A stretch of DNA of 25,293 nt from an uncultured Planctomycetales bacterium. Its GTDB lineage: Bacteria > Planctomycetota > Planctomycetia > Pirellulales > Thermoguttaceae. Location of the stretch: contig CALARR010000255.1 of the NCBI GenBank assembly GCA_937889015.1, positions 1 through 25,293 on the forward strand, given 5' to 3'. The notes under the pieces are model-generated. The model saw only the letters and a program-made list of their open reading frames with translations. It was not told where the DNA came from and did no database searches. The position numbers and the translations under genes were made by a program. Below, piece by piece: positions 16,115-24,557 of the stretch (within the stretch, counting starts at the first letter, position 1; each line of letters opens with the position of its first letter).

Positions 16115-16597
16115 CTACACCGACGCTGCGGCCATTTGCGCTGCCAGCACTTGCTGCGTGGCGACCAGGGCCGTGCGCGCCTTGAGACAGGCCTGGCGAA
16201 AAACCTCCGGCCGGCCCACGCCGCTGAGGCGAAACACCTCCTGCCCCTCGCGGCGGAAGATCATCTCGCCGCAGTGCAGCCAATCCTGACCCGGGCGCAA
16301 CTCCACGTCGATCGCGTCAAAGGCCTCCAACGCAATGCTGCTGCCTTCGACCGGCTTGAGCCCTTTGTCGATGACGATCCGGCGATTGGTGAGCCGGTAC
16401 CGGCGCGACACAAAGGGCATCAGTTGCCAGAAGAAGACGACCAGGGCCACGGGAATCGTGGCCGCAGCCAGCGCCTTTCCCATCAGCCGAAAGAAGTCCC
16501 AGGATGGCGCGAAGCCGGCCAGTCGTCCCACCCACCGACCGGCAACCGTTGCGCCAATCGTGGGCCAAATCGTGGCAATCGTCGATTCGGGAAGCAT
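16115..16597 (-). CDS. Small membrane protein with bacterial PH-like domain
   Basis: The protein is 160 residues. One hydrophobic segment lies at about 40-62 (MGKALAAATIPVALVVFFWQLM). It is followed by SRRYRLTNRRIVIDKGLKPVEGSSIALEAFDAIDVELRPGQDWLHCGEMIFRREGQEVFRLSGVGRPEVF, the pattern of the bacterial PH domain family (bPH_2, as in YdbS-like proteins): 'Y.lT..Ri....G', then 'i.l..i..v.v', then a final 'f.l..v..P..f'. Only one PH module is present, and the short N-terminus before the membrane segment has no recognised domain. The function of these membrane PH proteins is generally unknown. The start ATG at 16597 lacks a good ribosome site; a direct repeat AGTCTCAA lies just upstream. The PQQ propeller gene follows it. 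Confidence 0.75.
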   Translation of the reverse strand: MLPESTIATIWPTIGATVAGRWVGRLAGFAPSWDFFRLMGKALAAATIPVALVVFFWQLMPFVSRRYRLTNRRIVIDKGLKPVEGSSIALEAFDAIDVELRPGQDWLHCGEMIFRREGQEVFRLSGVGRPEVFRQACLKARTALVATQQVLAAQMAAASV

Positions 16598-16599
16598 AC

Positions 16600-16625
16600 A
16601 GTCTCAATAAGGGGATGAGTCTCAA
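16600..16625. repeat. Direct repeat AGTCTCAA x2 before the PH-domain gene
   Basis: AGTCTCAA occurs at 16600-16607 and 16618-16625, an 18-base spacing, immediately upstream of the minus-strand ATG at 16597. It reads TTGAGACT in the direction of the gene. It could be a regulator site or chance; no matching -10 box was found. Confidence 0.3.
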
Positions 16626-16634
16626 AGGTACACC

Positions 16635-16652
16635 GCAAGGCCCCCGCCTTGC
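16635..16652. repeat. Perfect 7-bp hairpin upstream of PH-domain gene
   Basis: GCAAGGC at 16635-16641 pairs with GCCTTGC at 16646-16652 with a CCCC loop. It would lie in the leader of the minus-strand PH-domain gene, about 40 bases before its ATG. Its role is unknown. Confidence 0.35.
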
Positions 16653-16674
16653 CCACGCCATCCAACCGCGCCCG

Positions 16675-16807
16675 CTAGCCCGGACTATTCATGGCTCTAT
16701 TGAAGCCTGAAGCGCAAGCGAAGGCAAAAACCACGAGTTACCCTCGCTTGCGCTCCGATCGCGCAGTCTGCTTTGGAACATCCTGGGCCATGAATAATCC
16801 GCGCTAG
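16675..16807. mobile_element. MITE-like element with 23-bp terminal inverted repeats
   Basis: A 133-base element. Its left end, 16675-16697, begins CTAGC and contains TATTCATGGC. Its right end, 16785-16807, is the reverse complement with 20 of 23 matches. Inside lies an 11-bp perfect inverted repeat (16711-16721 and 16744-16754). It carries no coding sequence, and both ends read CTAG, so a TA or CTAG target duplication cannot be told from the terminus. The size, termini and lack of a gene fit a non-autonomous miniature element or a mobile intergenic palindrome. No transposase is in the window. Confidence 0.55.
16711..16754. repeat. Inner palindrome AGCGCAAGCGA / TCGCTTGCGCT
   Basis: AGCGCAAGCGA at 16711-16721 is exactly complementary to TCGCTTGCGCT at 16744-16754 with a 22-base loop. 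The same 'GCGCAAGCGAGGG' style of palindrome is, to my knowledge, common between planctomycete genes; here it is nested in the terminal-repeat element. The arms flank an A-rich loop (GGCAAAAACCACGAG). Confidence 0.5.
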
Positions 16808-17226
16808 ATGAACCGCCCGACTCGGCGGTCACCTGGTCAAGGCACTCTTGGGGCGAACGGCCAGACCAACTATACACGGCTCTCGCACGTCGGGTCAGCT
16901 TGGACCGCATTCGGCGAATTATAGAGGCACATGGATGGGGCCGCAATTGCCGGCGCGGCCTGGGGGTGGCAAGTAATCCCGACAGGGCGGAGAACGAGTC
17001 ACTGCTGAGCGATAGCGAAGAATCTCCCGGGTCGTGCCGATGATCGTGATCCGTATGCCCCCTGGCGGCAACGGCCCAGCGAATCTCGCCAGGCGCCACC
17101 GCCGTGATAGCCCGCTATCGCCCCCCGGCCTCCAGTCGCCTTCCGATCGCCCCCTTTCGATCGTAACCTTTGGATGGCGAACGTGTTGCAGCCCACGATC
17201 GCCCGTCTTGCCAATCCCTCGAATGT

Positions 17227-17255
17227 TTGACGCGACCTACCCGGCAATTTACAAT
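17227..17255 (+). promoter_or_regulatory. Strong sigma70-type promoter of the kinase gene
   Basis: TTGACG at 17227-17232 (five of six), exactly 17 bases, then TACAAT at 17250-17255 (five of six). This is the best housekeeping-type promoter in the window. Transcription would start near 17262, giving a 70-base leader to the ATG at 17333. Confidence 0.7.
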
Positions 17256-17332
17256 GGACTACGGTCATGGGCTGCATGGGAATCATCGAATCTGGCGGTC
17301 GTGGTCTGGACTAGCGGCGGGAGAAATGCGTG

Positions 17333-20095
17333 ATGAGCGAGTCTAGCTCGACCAGTCCTCCGCCTGCGCCCGGGCCAAACACCCCAAACACACAAGGGCA
17401 ACCGCCGCCCCCCCCAAGCCAGCCCGGCTCGCCAGACGCCCGTCAAGCGGCCGCAAGCCCCACGATCGGCTTCGACACGCGCGGCTCGTCGATCACGCGC
17501 CCTGCCTCCCAGGCTTCTCCACCGCCTCAGCCCGGGGTGGTCGAAGAACCGGCCACGGTGATCTCGCGCCAACCGCCCATCGCCCCGGTCGACGTGCTGG
17601 AAGAGACCTCCAGCCTCACCAAGTGGCGGCTGATGGCCGGCGAACGGTTAGGCCATTTCGAACTGCTGGACTACGTGGGCGGCGGCGGGATGGGACGTGT
17701 CTTCCGGGCACGGGATCTCCGCCTCAATCGCGTCGTGGCCCTCAAGATCCTCGTTCCCGAGCAGGCCGCCGACCCCAACACGCTCCAACGCTTCCAGACC
17801 GAGGCCCAGTCGACCGCCAAGCTCGATCATCCGAATATCGCGCGCGTGTACTACGTGGGCGAAGATCGCGGCATCCCCTTCATCGTCTTCGAGTTTGTGG
17901 AGGGGATGAACATCCGCGATCTGGTGGCCAAAAAAGGCCCCTTGCCGCTGGCCGAGGCCCTCAGCTACACCCTGCAAGTCACCGAGGGGCTCTCGCACGC
18001 CGCCTCGCGCGAGGTCGTGCATCGCGACATCAAACCCTCCAACGTCCTCGTCACGGCGCAGGGAATCGCCAAGCTGATCGACCTGGGCCTGGCGCGCCTG
18101 CAGCGCTGGGACGGTCCGGCCGGCGAACTCACCGCCACCGGCGTGACCCTCGGCACGTTCGACTACATCTCGCCCGAACAGGCACGCGATCCGCGCATCG
18201 CCGACGTGCGGAGCGACATCTACTCCCTCGGTTGCACCTTCTTCTACATGCTCACCGGCCGGCCCCCCTTTCCCGAAGGGACCATGCTGCAGAAACTGCT
18301 GCAGCACCAGGGGGACCAGCCGCCCGATGTCCGGCAGTTCCGCGGCGATCTGCCCGAGGAGCTTTCGCGCGTCTTGCGCAAGATGCTGGCCAAAGATCCG
18401 CGGCATCGCTATCAGGATCCCACGCAACTGGCCGAAGAACTGCTGGTGCTGGCGCAGCAAGTGGGCATGCAGCCCCTGCGCGCCAACAGCATCTGGAGCG
18501 GCCCCCGCTCCGAACAGGTCTCCTTCTGGGAACGCCATCTGCCTTGGATGGCCCCCACCGCCGCCCTGTTGTGCATCGTCCTCATTCTCGATCTGGCCAC
18601 CGGCCGCCGCAACGAGCCGCTGCCCCCGCCGCAAATCACTGCGGGCAATGAACTGGAGGGCTTGGAGCCCTACCTGGACCAAGGCCCCGCCATGCCCGAG
18701 GAAAACGAGCCCAAGCAGGACGCGCCAGCCGCCACCGGCGCCGCGGCCATGGGCCCCGTGAACGACGTGCCCGAGCCCGCCGCCGGCATCGTTGGGCAAC
18801 CTCCCGCAGAAGCCAAGCCAGCGCCGCTCCAGTCCCCTCCCACACCGCCGGCCGAGACGGCCCTGGCCGGCACTCCTGCCCCGCGCACTGCCGCCAAGCC
18901 TAGCGGGCTGATTGTGGTCGCCGACCAGGTGAGTGGCGACAAGGAATACACCTCGTTGACGGCCGCCTGCAGCGCAGCGGTCAACGGGGATGTCATCGAA
19001 CTCCGCTACAACGGCCGCCGCGAGTATCGCCCCATCTCGCTCACCAACGTCCGCCTCACCATCCGCGGCGCCGAGGGTTTTCGGCCGGTCATCGCCTTTC
19101 TGCCCACCGACACCGAGCGTTTTCGTCAGGCCATGATCACGGTCAGCGCCAGTCGCCTCACGCTGATCAATCTGGTCATCGAGTTGGACCTGCCGCGCGA
19201 TCTGCCCGCCGAACGCTGGTCGTTGTTCGAGTTGCTCGGCGGCGAGTTGATCCGGCTGGAAAAATGCTGGCTCACGATCCGCAACCCCATGCCGCGCATG
19301 GCCGACTATCCGCAGGATGTCTCGTTCTTCCGCCTGCGTCCGCCGCCGGGCGCGGAACTGTTGGAGACCACGTCTGCCCCTTCCGCTCCGGCCGCCATCC
19401 GCCTGGAGAACTGCGTCGCACGGGGTGAAGCGGTCTTCCTCCGGGCCGATAATGTCGAACCCGTGGACCTCACCTGGGAGAACGGCCTGCTGGCCACCAG
19501 TGAGTGTCTTCTGGCCTCCGAAGGCGGGCGCACTCCTCCCACCGCCGGCAACAGCCGGCAAATCACCCTGCAGCATCTCACCGCCGTGCTCCGCCGCGGC
19601 TTGTGCCGTCTGTCGGTCTCCTCGTCGGCCCCACACCAACTCATGACCCGGTTCCAGGCCTTTGACAACATCCTCGTCGGCGCCCCCACCGCATCCCTGG
19701 TGGAACTGTCCGGCACCGACAGCAGCGAGGACTGTCAAGCATGGCTGGAATGGAACGGGGTCCGCAATTTCTACCAGGGTTGGAACGCCTTCTGGTCTTT
19801 CCTGTCGGCTGACAGCCGCACCCCCCAAACGATTGATTTCAACGGATGGCTGGCACGCTGGGGCCAGCGCGAGAGCCTGGCCGAATCGAATCAGGTCCTG
19901 TGGCGCAAACGGCCGGCGGACGATCGAGCCGCCCACACGCTGCTCCCCGCCGACTTCGCCTTGAATGAGTCGGCGACTCCCAATCCAGCGCGCCAAGCGG
20001 CCAGCGATGGCGACGACGTGGGCATGAAGGTCGAGACGATCCCCCCGGCTGCCGAGACGGCTGAGGCCGCCAGCAAACCCACACCGCATCTCTAA
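17333..20095 (+). CDS. Transmembrane Ser/Thr protein kinase with beta-helix-like extracytoplasmic region
   Basis: The protein is 920 residues from the ATG at 17333 (a GTG at 17330 is equally open; GGGAG lies 9 and 6 bases upstream respectively). A Pro-rich, disordered N-terminus of about 90 residues leads to a Hanks-type kinase: Gly-loop GGGGMG 116-121, Lys138 in VALKIL, HRDIKPSN 230-237, DLG in place of DFG at 250-252, and SPEQARDP in the activation region. A membrane segment lies at about 405-425 (APTAALLCIVLILDLATG). After a Pro/Ala linker, residues 525-800 carry repeated short strands (GDVIELRYNGRREY, NVRLTIRGAEGFRP, RLTLINLVIELD, IRLEKCWLTIRN), resembling a right-handed beta-helix/pectin-lyase-type fold. 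The kinase faces the cytoplasm and the helix probably faces the periplasm as a sensor. The input signal is not identifiable. Confidence 0.9.
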   Translation: MSESSSTSPPPAPGPNTPNTQGQPPPPPSQPGSPDARQAAASPTIGFDTRGSSITRPASQASPPPQPGVVEEPATVISRQPPIAPVDVLEETSSLTKWRLMAGERLGHFELLDYVGGGGMGRVFRARDLRLNRVVALKILVPEQAADPNTLQRFQTEAQSTAKLDHPNIARVYYVGEDRGIPFIVFEFVEGMNIRDLVAKKGPLPLAEALSYTLQVTEGLSHAASREVVHRDIKPSNVLVTAQGIAKLIDLGLARLQRWDGPAGELTATGVTLGTFDYISPEQARDPRIADVRSDIYSLGCTFFYMLTGRPPFPEGTMLQKLLQHQGDQPPDVRQFRGDLPEELSRVLRKMLAKDPRHRYQDPTQLAEELLVLAQQVGMQPLRANSIWSGPRSEQVSFWERHLPWMAPTAALLCIVLILDLATGRRNEPLPPPQITAGNELEGLEPYLDQGPAMPEENEPKQDAPAATGAAAMGPVNDVPEPAAGIVGQPPAEAKPAPLQSPPTPPAETALAGTPAPRTAAKPSGLIVVADQVSGDKEYTSLTAACSAAVNGDVIELRYNGRREYRPISLTNVRLTIRGAEGFRPVIAFLPTDTERFRQAMITVSASRLTLINLVIELDLPRDLPAERWSLFELLGGELIRLEKCWLTIRNPMPRMADYPQDVSFFRLRPPPGAELLETTSAPSAPAAIRLENCVARGEAVFLRADNVEPVDLTWENGLLATSECLLASEGGRTPPTAGNSRQITLQHLTAVLRRGLCRLSVSSSAPHQLMTRFQAFDNILVGAPTASLVELSGTDSSEDCQAWLEWNGVRNFYQGWNAFWSFLSADSRTPQTIDFNGWLARWGQRESLAESNQVLWRKRPADDRAAHTLLPADFALNESATPNPARQAASDGDDVGMKVETIPPAAETAEAASKPTPHL

Positions 20096-20402
20096 AACCC
20101 GCATCCTCTCCATCTGGTGGCTGCGGTGTCTAGGCAAACTCTTCCGCAAGAGAGTTTCTGGAGAACTGGGCCAAGTCTGCCGATTATTCGTTCTGCGCAT
20201 CCCGACGTTTGCGCGCATACGCCTCGCAACGACCTTTGCGGGGGGGCGGGCGGCGTCCTGAGGATGCAGGTGGCCAACGGGTTGAACGAATCCACCTGGC
20301 GCGGAGGATGGCGGCGGACGGCGCTCCGCGGTCCCCTCCCGGCTCGGTGGTCTCTCGTTCTGGCGCCCCCGTGGCCCCAGGCACTATGGAGAACCACCGG
20401 CC
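20096..20402. other. Intergenic region between kinase and secretin genes
   Basis: A 307-base gap. It has a possible terminator hairpin (20136-20157). I found no good -35/-10 pair for the secretin; the only ribosome-site candidate is GGAGA, about 10 bases before its ATG. No gene is apparent in the rest. Confidence 0.45.
20136..20157 (+). terminator. Possible terminator hairpin after the kinase gene
   Basis: AAACTCT at 20136-20142 pairs with AGAGTTT at 20151-20157 around an 8-base loop, 41 bases after the kinase stop. The stem is only 7 bp and A/T rich at its base, and no long T run follows, so it is a weak candidate. Confidence 0.35.
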
Positions 20403-23400
20403 ATGAGGGCCAACACACCGTGGATGCACACTCGCCGTCGCGCACTGCTGGCGGTCTTGTGTTCAGTGTTGCTGTGGGGTCCGCCACGCGAGGCACGCTG
20501 CGCGGAAGGCGCCTTCCATCCCTACGTCCTGCGCCATGCCAAGGCGGTTGACGTGGAGCCGTCGCTGGCCAGGCTCCTGCCGCAAGGCACCGAGATCCTG
20601 GCCGACCAGCGCGGGAATCGAATCCTCGTTCGCGGCTCGCAGAGCACGCTGCAGCTTGCCGAGACCGCCATTCAGTCCTTGGATCAGCCGAAACCCGCCA
20701 CGCCGGCCCAGGTCGAACCGGTCCTCAAATCGTACCCGTGCCCCTCAGGCGATGTGGCCAACGCGGCTGCCTGGTTGCGCAACGAGGTGGCCGATGCTCG
20801 GATCCGCGTGGCCTCCGATCCGCGCACCAAGCAGATTCTGGTCCTCGCTCCGGCCGAGATGCAGCCGCAGATCGCCCGGCTCTTGAGCGGCGCGCCCAAC
20901 GCCGCGCAGCCTGGCCCGGCGTCCACGGCGGCCCCGCGCCAAACGTCGCACGCCGCAAACCAGCAACGGATCGCGCTGCAGTTCATCGCCCCGGAGCAAA
21001 TCGCCCAGGCCCTGGTCGAATCGCTGGGGCCGCGGATCGCGGCCGTGCAAGGCGCCCCGGCCGGTGTCTCGGCGTTTCGCGTCACGGCCGGCGAAGGCGA
21101 GGCCATCGACATCGCGATCGAACACCCCACGCGCCAAGTCGCGATCCAAGGATCGGGCGCCCTGGCCGAGAGCTGCGAGCGACTGGTTCGCGCCTTGGAC
21201 GCCGCGCGCGGACCGGCCCAGGATCGCAGCACGCAACTCGTTTCGTTGAAGACCACGCGCCCCGCCGACGCGCAGCGCGCCGTGGCCGCCATCCAAACCG
21301 CCAATCAATCCCGTTCCGCAGCGGACGAAACCGCGCCCCCTGCGCCCCAGAATCCGGGCGCCCGCCTGGCGATGCTCTTCCAGCGTCCGCCCGAGGCCGG
21401 CGAGCCCGAACGCCCCCAGGCCGAGGCGCGCGGCCCGCACGCCGATGCCAGCGGCCTGGTCGGCCCCGTGCAAATCGAAATGCTGGAAGGCCTGGACGTG
21501 CTCATCGTGCGCGGCCACCAGCGCGACGTGGACCAGGTCATGCAGATCATCCAGCAGATCGAACGGCTCAGCGCCGAGACCGAGCCGGTGATCGAAATCT
21601 ACACCATGCAGCAAGCCGATGGCGAGCCCATCGCCACCTTGGTCAACCAGATCTACAGCGCCATCTACTCCCCGCGCCTGGGCAGCGTGACCATCACCCC
21701 GTTGGTCAAGCCCAATGCCCTGTTGTTGATCGGTCGCGTCGAGAATGTGCGCACGGCCATCGAACTGGTGCGGCGTCTGGACCAGCCGGTTTCGCCCGAG
21801 AACCAGTTCCGCGTCTTCGCCCTGCGCCACGCCTCGGCCACGCAGGCCGCCACCACCGTCCAGGAACTCCTCAGCACGCGCACCGGCCTCTCCGCCCGGG
21901 CCCGCGTCACGGCCGAGTATCGCACCAATTCTCTCATCGTCCAGGCCAGCCCGCGCGATATGGCCGAAGTCGAGGCCCTGGTCAAGAGCATCGACGTGCC
22001 CAAGAGCGAGGCCGCCAACGACCTGCGCATCTTCAAACTGCAAAACGCCTTGGCCACCGAGATGGCCGCCATCCTGCAGAATGCCATCGCCGGGCAAACG
22101 ACGGGGCAAGGCGCCGGCCAGGCCGGACAACGCGCCGGCCAACAGGCCGCCCAGCCCATGGCCCAGCAGTCCCCCTTCTCCGGCATGCCCGGCGCCGGCG
22201 CGCCCGGCCAGATGCCGACCCAGCCGGGCGCCACGACAACCTCCAGCCAGCGCACCGCAAGCGACGCCAAGTCCTTGATGCTCCGCTTCCTCACCGTCGA
22301 CGCCAAGGGGCAACGCCTGCTCAGCTCGGGCATCCTCAGCGACGTGCGCGTCACGGCCGACGCGCGCGCCAATGCCCTGGTCGTCTCCGCCCCGGCCGAG
22401 AGCATGGAACTCATCGGGGCCCTGATCAACGAACTCGACAGCCATCCCGCCACCGATGCCCAGCTCAAGGTCTTCACCATCGTCAACGCCGACGTGCTGG
22501 CCCTGGTGGAAATGCTGCAGACCCTCTTCGGCCAGACCGCCACGCGCAGCGGTCAGGGCGCTTCCGGCGCGCAGGGCGGGTTTCCCGGCATGATGGGTGC
22601 TATGTTCCAGGCCGCGGCCTCGACCGGCGCCGGCACCGAAGAGAGCAGCCTGGTTCCCTTGCGGTTCGCCGTGGATGTGCGCACCAACAGCATCATCGTC
22701 TCCGGTTCCGCCGGCGACTTGAATGTGGTCGAGGCCATCCTCCTGCGCCTCGACGAAACCGAGGTCCGGCACCGCAAGAGCATTGTCTACCGGCTCAAGA
22801 ACGCCCCGGCCACCAGCGTCGCCCAGTCCATCAACCAGTTCCTCCAGACCGAGCGCCAGGTGCAGCAACTCAGCCCGGGTCTGGTCAGCCCCTTCGAACA
22901 GATCGAGCGCGAGGTGATCGTGGTCCCGGAAACGGTCAGCAACAGCCTGATCGTCAGCGCCACCCCGCGTTTCTTCGACGAGATCCAGACCCTCGTCGAG
23001 CAACTCGACAAGCGCCCCGGCATGGTCATGATCCAGGTCCTTATCGCCGAGGTCGAATTGAGTGACTACGACGAGTTCGGCGTCGAACTGGGCCTGCAGG
23101 ATTCGATTCTCTTCGATCGTAGCGTGCTGGGGGATATCCAGTTTCAGAGCACGAACACAACGCCTTCCAGTGGTGTTACGACGGTTACGCAGCAAGTGAT
23201 CTCCGCCACAAACGTACCTGGGTACAACTTCAACAATGGCAGTGCGCTGGGAAACAGTGGCAGCACGCAATCGCTCAACAGCTCCAATATGGTCGGCGGC
23301 CAAAGCCTGACCAACTTCGGCGTGGGCCGCATCAACAACGAACTGGGCTACGGCGGCCTGGTCCTCTCCGCCTCCAGCGAAAGCATCAGCGTCCTGTTGC

Positions 23401-24557
23401 GCGCCCTGCAGCAGTGCCAGCGCCTGGACATCCTCAGCCGGCCGCAGATCATGACCCTCGACAACCAGGCCGCCTTCATCCTGGTGGGCGAGCGCGTCCC
23501 GCGCATCACCGGCAGCCAGGTCACGACCACCGGCCAGGTCAACAATATCCAACTGGAAAACGTGGGCCTGATCCTCGGCGTCACCCCGCGCATCAGTCCC
23601 GACGGACTGGTCGTCATGGAGATCGACTCCGAAAAGTCCGAAGTCGGCGATCCCGACGACGGCATCCCCGTGTCCTTGCTCGCCAATGGCCAGGTGATCA
23701 AGTCCCCCAAGATCAAGACCACGCAGGCCTCGACCACGGTCAGCGCCCTGGACGGCCAGACCGTGATCCTCGGTGGCCTGATGACCAAGACCAAGAACCA
23801 GGTCCAGCGCCGCGTGCCTGTGCTTTCGCAGATCCCGATCCTGGGCAACCTCTTCCGCTACGACTCAACCACGGTGGTCCGCAAGGAACTGCTGATCATC
23901 ATGACCCCGCACATCGTGCAGAACGAAAACGATATGCAGGCCATCAAGCAGACCGAGACCGCGCGCATGAGCTGGTGCATGGCCGACGTGCAGCGGATCC
24001 ACGGCAGTCTCGGCGTGCGCGATCACGGCGACGAGTGGCAGGACGGCGGCGTGCCGGTGGTCTATCCCGACGGAGCGCCGACGCCGGCCGTGGAAGACGA
24101 GAAAGGCGGTCTCAAGGCCGAGCCCGTCCCGGCCCCCAAGCCTCTTTCCTCGTCGGAAAAGGCATCCCGCGTCGCTCCGCCGCAGACCTTGCACAATGCG
24201 GCCCAGGCATCGCCACCCAACCAGTTGCGGCTCATCCCCAGCGACGAGGCGCGCAGCGTGCCGCAGAGCATGCCCCAGGGCTTCCCCGCGGCCCCCGGCC
24301 TGCAACCGGCCGCCTACCAGCCGACCGGCCCGGCCGCGCCGGCGTCGGCCGCCGTCTATACCGCGCCTTATGCCGCTCCGGCGCCCTATGGCTCGCCACC
24401 GTATGGCGCTCCACCCTACGCCGCGCCGCCACCCTATGCCGCGCCGAATCCGACTCCTTTCACCCAACCCGCCACGCAGGCTCCCGCCTATATCGAGCCC
24501 GTCGTCCCCGCCGGATACCAGGTGACCGTCCCCGCGATGCAAGGAGTGCAGCCATGA
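20403..24557 (+). CDS. Secretin (GspD/PilQ-type) with about nine N-type modules
   Basis: The protein is 1384 residues; ordinary GspD is about 650-700. A signal peptide (RRRALLAVLCSVLLW...) starts at residue 12, so the in-frame ATG at 20424 is an alternative start. Residues 39-873 contain about nine repeats of the secretin N-domain pattern (e.g. FRVFALRHASATQAATTVQELL...ARVTAEYRTNSLIVQASPRDMAEVEALVKSIDVP). Approximate spans are 39-96, 104-163, 190-268, 277-391, 396-463, 470-535, 541-683, 688-788 and 793-873. Gln/Gly-rich inserts interrupt modules 7 and 8 (about 561-618 and 716-745). The secretin core is 874-1175, with VLIAEVEL, LDGQTVILGGLM and VPVLSQIPILGNLF (1138-1151). The tail is Pro/Ala/Tyr-rich with PYAAP repeats (1317-1345). 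It forms an outer-membrane channel for a type II/IV-like system, unnamed here. The next gene overlaps its stop. Confidence 0.92.
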   Translation: MRANTPWMHTRRRALLAVLCSVLLWGPPREARCAEGAFHPYVLRHAKAVDVEPSLARLLPQGTEILADQRGNRILVRGSQSTLQLAETAIQSLDQPKPATPAQVEPVLKSYPCPSGDVANAAAWLRNEVADARIRVASDPRTKQILVLAPAEMQPQIARLLSGAPNAAQPGPASTAAPRQTSHAANQQRIALQFIAPEQIAQALVESLGPRIAAVQGAPAGVSAFRVTAGEGEAIDIAIEHPTRQVAIQGSGALAESCERLVRALDAARGPAQDRSTQLVSLKTTRPADAQRAVAAIQTANQSRSAADETAPPAPQNPGARLAMLFQRPPEAGEPERPQAEARGPHADASGLVGPVQIEMLEGLDVLIVRGHQRDVDQVMQIIQQIERLSAETEPVIEIYTMQQADGEPIATLVNQIYSAIYSPRLGSVTITPLVKPNALLLIGRVENVRTAIELVRRLDQPVSPENQFRVFALRHASATQAATTVQELLSTRTGLSARARVTAEYRTNSLIVQASPRDMAEVEALVKSIDVPKSEAANDLRIFKLQNALATEMAAILQNAIAGQTTGQGAGQAGQRAGQQAAQPMAQQSPFSGMPGAGAPGQMPTQPGATTTSSQRTASDAKSLMLRFLTVDAKGQRLLSSGILSDVRVTADARANALVVSAPAESMELIGALINELDSHPATDAQLKVFTIVNADVLALVEMLQTLFGQTATRSGQGASGAQGGFPGMMGAMFQAAASTGAGTEESSLVPLRFAVDVRTNSIIVSGSAGDLNVVEAILLRLDETEVRHRKSIVYRLKNAPATSVAQSINQFLQTERQVQQLSPGLVSPFEQIEREVIVVPETVSNSLIVSATPRFFDEIQTLVEQLDKRPGMVMIQVLIAEVELSDYDEFGVELGLQDSILFDRSVLGDIQFQSTNTTPSSGVTTVTQQVISATNVPGYNFNNGSALGNSGSTQSLNSSNMVGGQSLTNFGVGRINNELGYGGLVLSASSESISVLLRALQQCQRLDILSRPQIMTLDNQAAFILVGERVPRITGSQVTTTGQVNNIQLENVGLILGVTPRISPDGLVVMEIDSEKSEVGDPDDGIPVSLLANGQVIKSPKIKTTQASTTVSALDGQTVILGGLMTKTKNQVQRRVPVLSQIPILGNLFRYDSTTVVRKELLIIMTPHIVQNENDMQAIKQTETARMSWCMADVQRIHGSLGVRDHGDEWQDGGVPVVYPDGAPTPAVEDEKGGLKAEPVPAPKPLSSSEKASRVAPPQTLHNAAQASPPNQLRLIPSDEARSVPQSMPQGFPAAPGLQPAAYQPTGPAAPASAAVYTAPYAAPAPYGSPPYGAPPYAAPPPYAAPNPTPFTQPATQAPAYIEPVVPAGYQVTVPAMQGVQP
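24541..24546 (+). promoter_or_regulatory. Ribosome binding site AAGGAG of the overlapping lipoprotein gene
   Basis: AAGGAG at 24541-24546 lies 7 bases before the ATG at 24554, inside the last codons of the secretin gene. The start and the secretin stop share ATGA, so translation is probably coupled. Confidence 0.7.

Larger units (their letters stand above)
16598..17332. other. Long intergenic region with inverted-repeat element and kinase promoter
   Basis: These 735 bases contain no convincing gene on either strand. From the PH-gene side they hold a direct repeat (16600-16625), a 7-bp hairpin GCAAGGC/GCCTTGC (16635-16652), the inverted-repeat element at 16675-16807, and a near-consensus promoter (17227-17255) for the kinase. 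Between 16808 and 17226 I see nothing that can be named; I looked for tRNA, SRP RNA and RNase P RNA signatures and did not find them. Confidence 0.55.

Noticed and set aside
16011..16283. An N-terminal extension of the PQQ propeller up to 16283
   Set aside because: It would run through the PH-domain gene's end, and the ATG at 16010 has AAGGAG and a signal peptide.
16808..17226. Possible structured RNA gene in the long intergenic region
   Set aside because: No tRNA, SRP RNA or RNase P signature could be recognised, and no extended stem was found by eye.
17648..20218. An 856-codon antisense frame over the kinase
   Set aside because: The kinase motifs are on the plus strand; the antisense reading is a GC-bias shadow.
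20745..23552. A 935-codon antisense frame over the secretin
   Set aside because: The plus frame is an unmistakable secretin. The antisense product is Asp/Gly/Ala/Val-rich and has no fold pattern.
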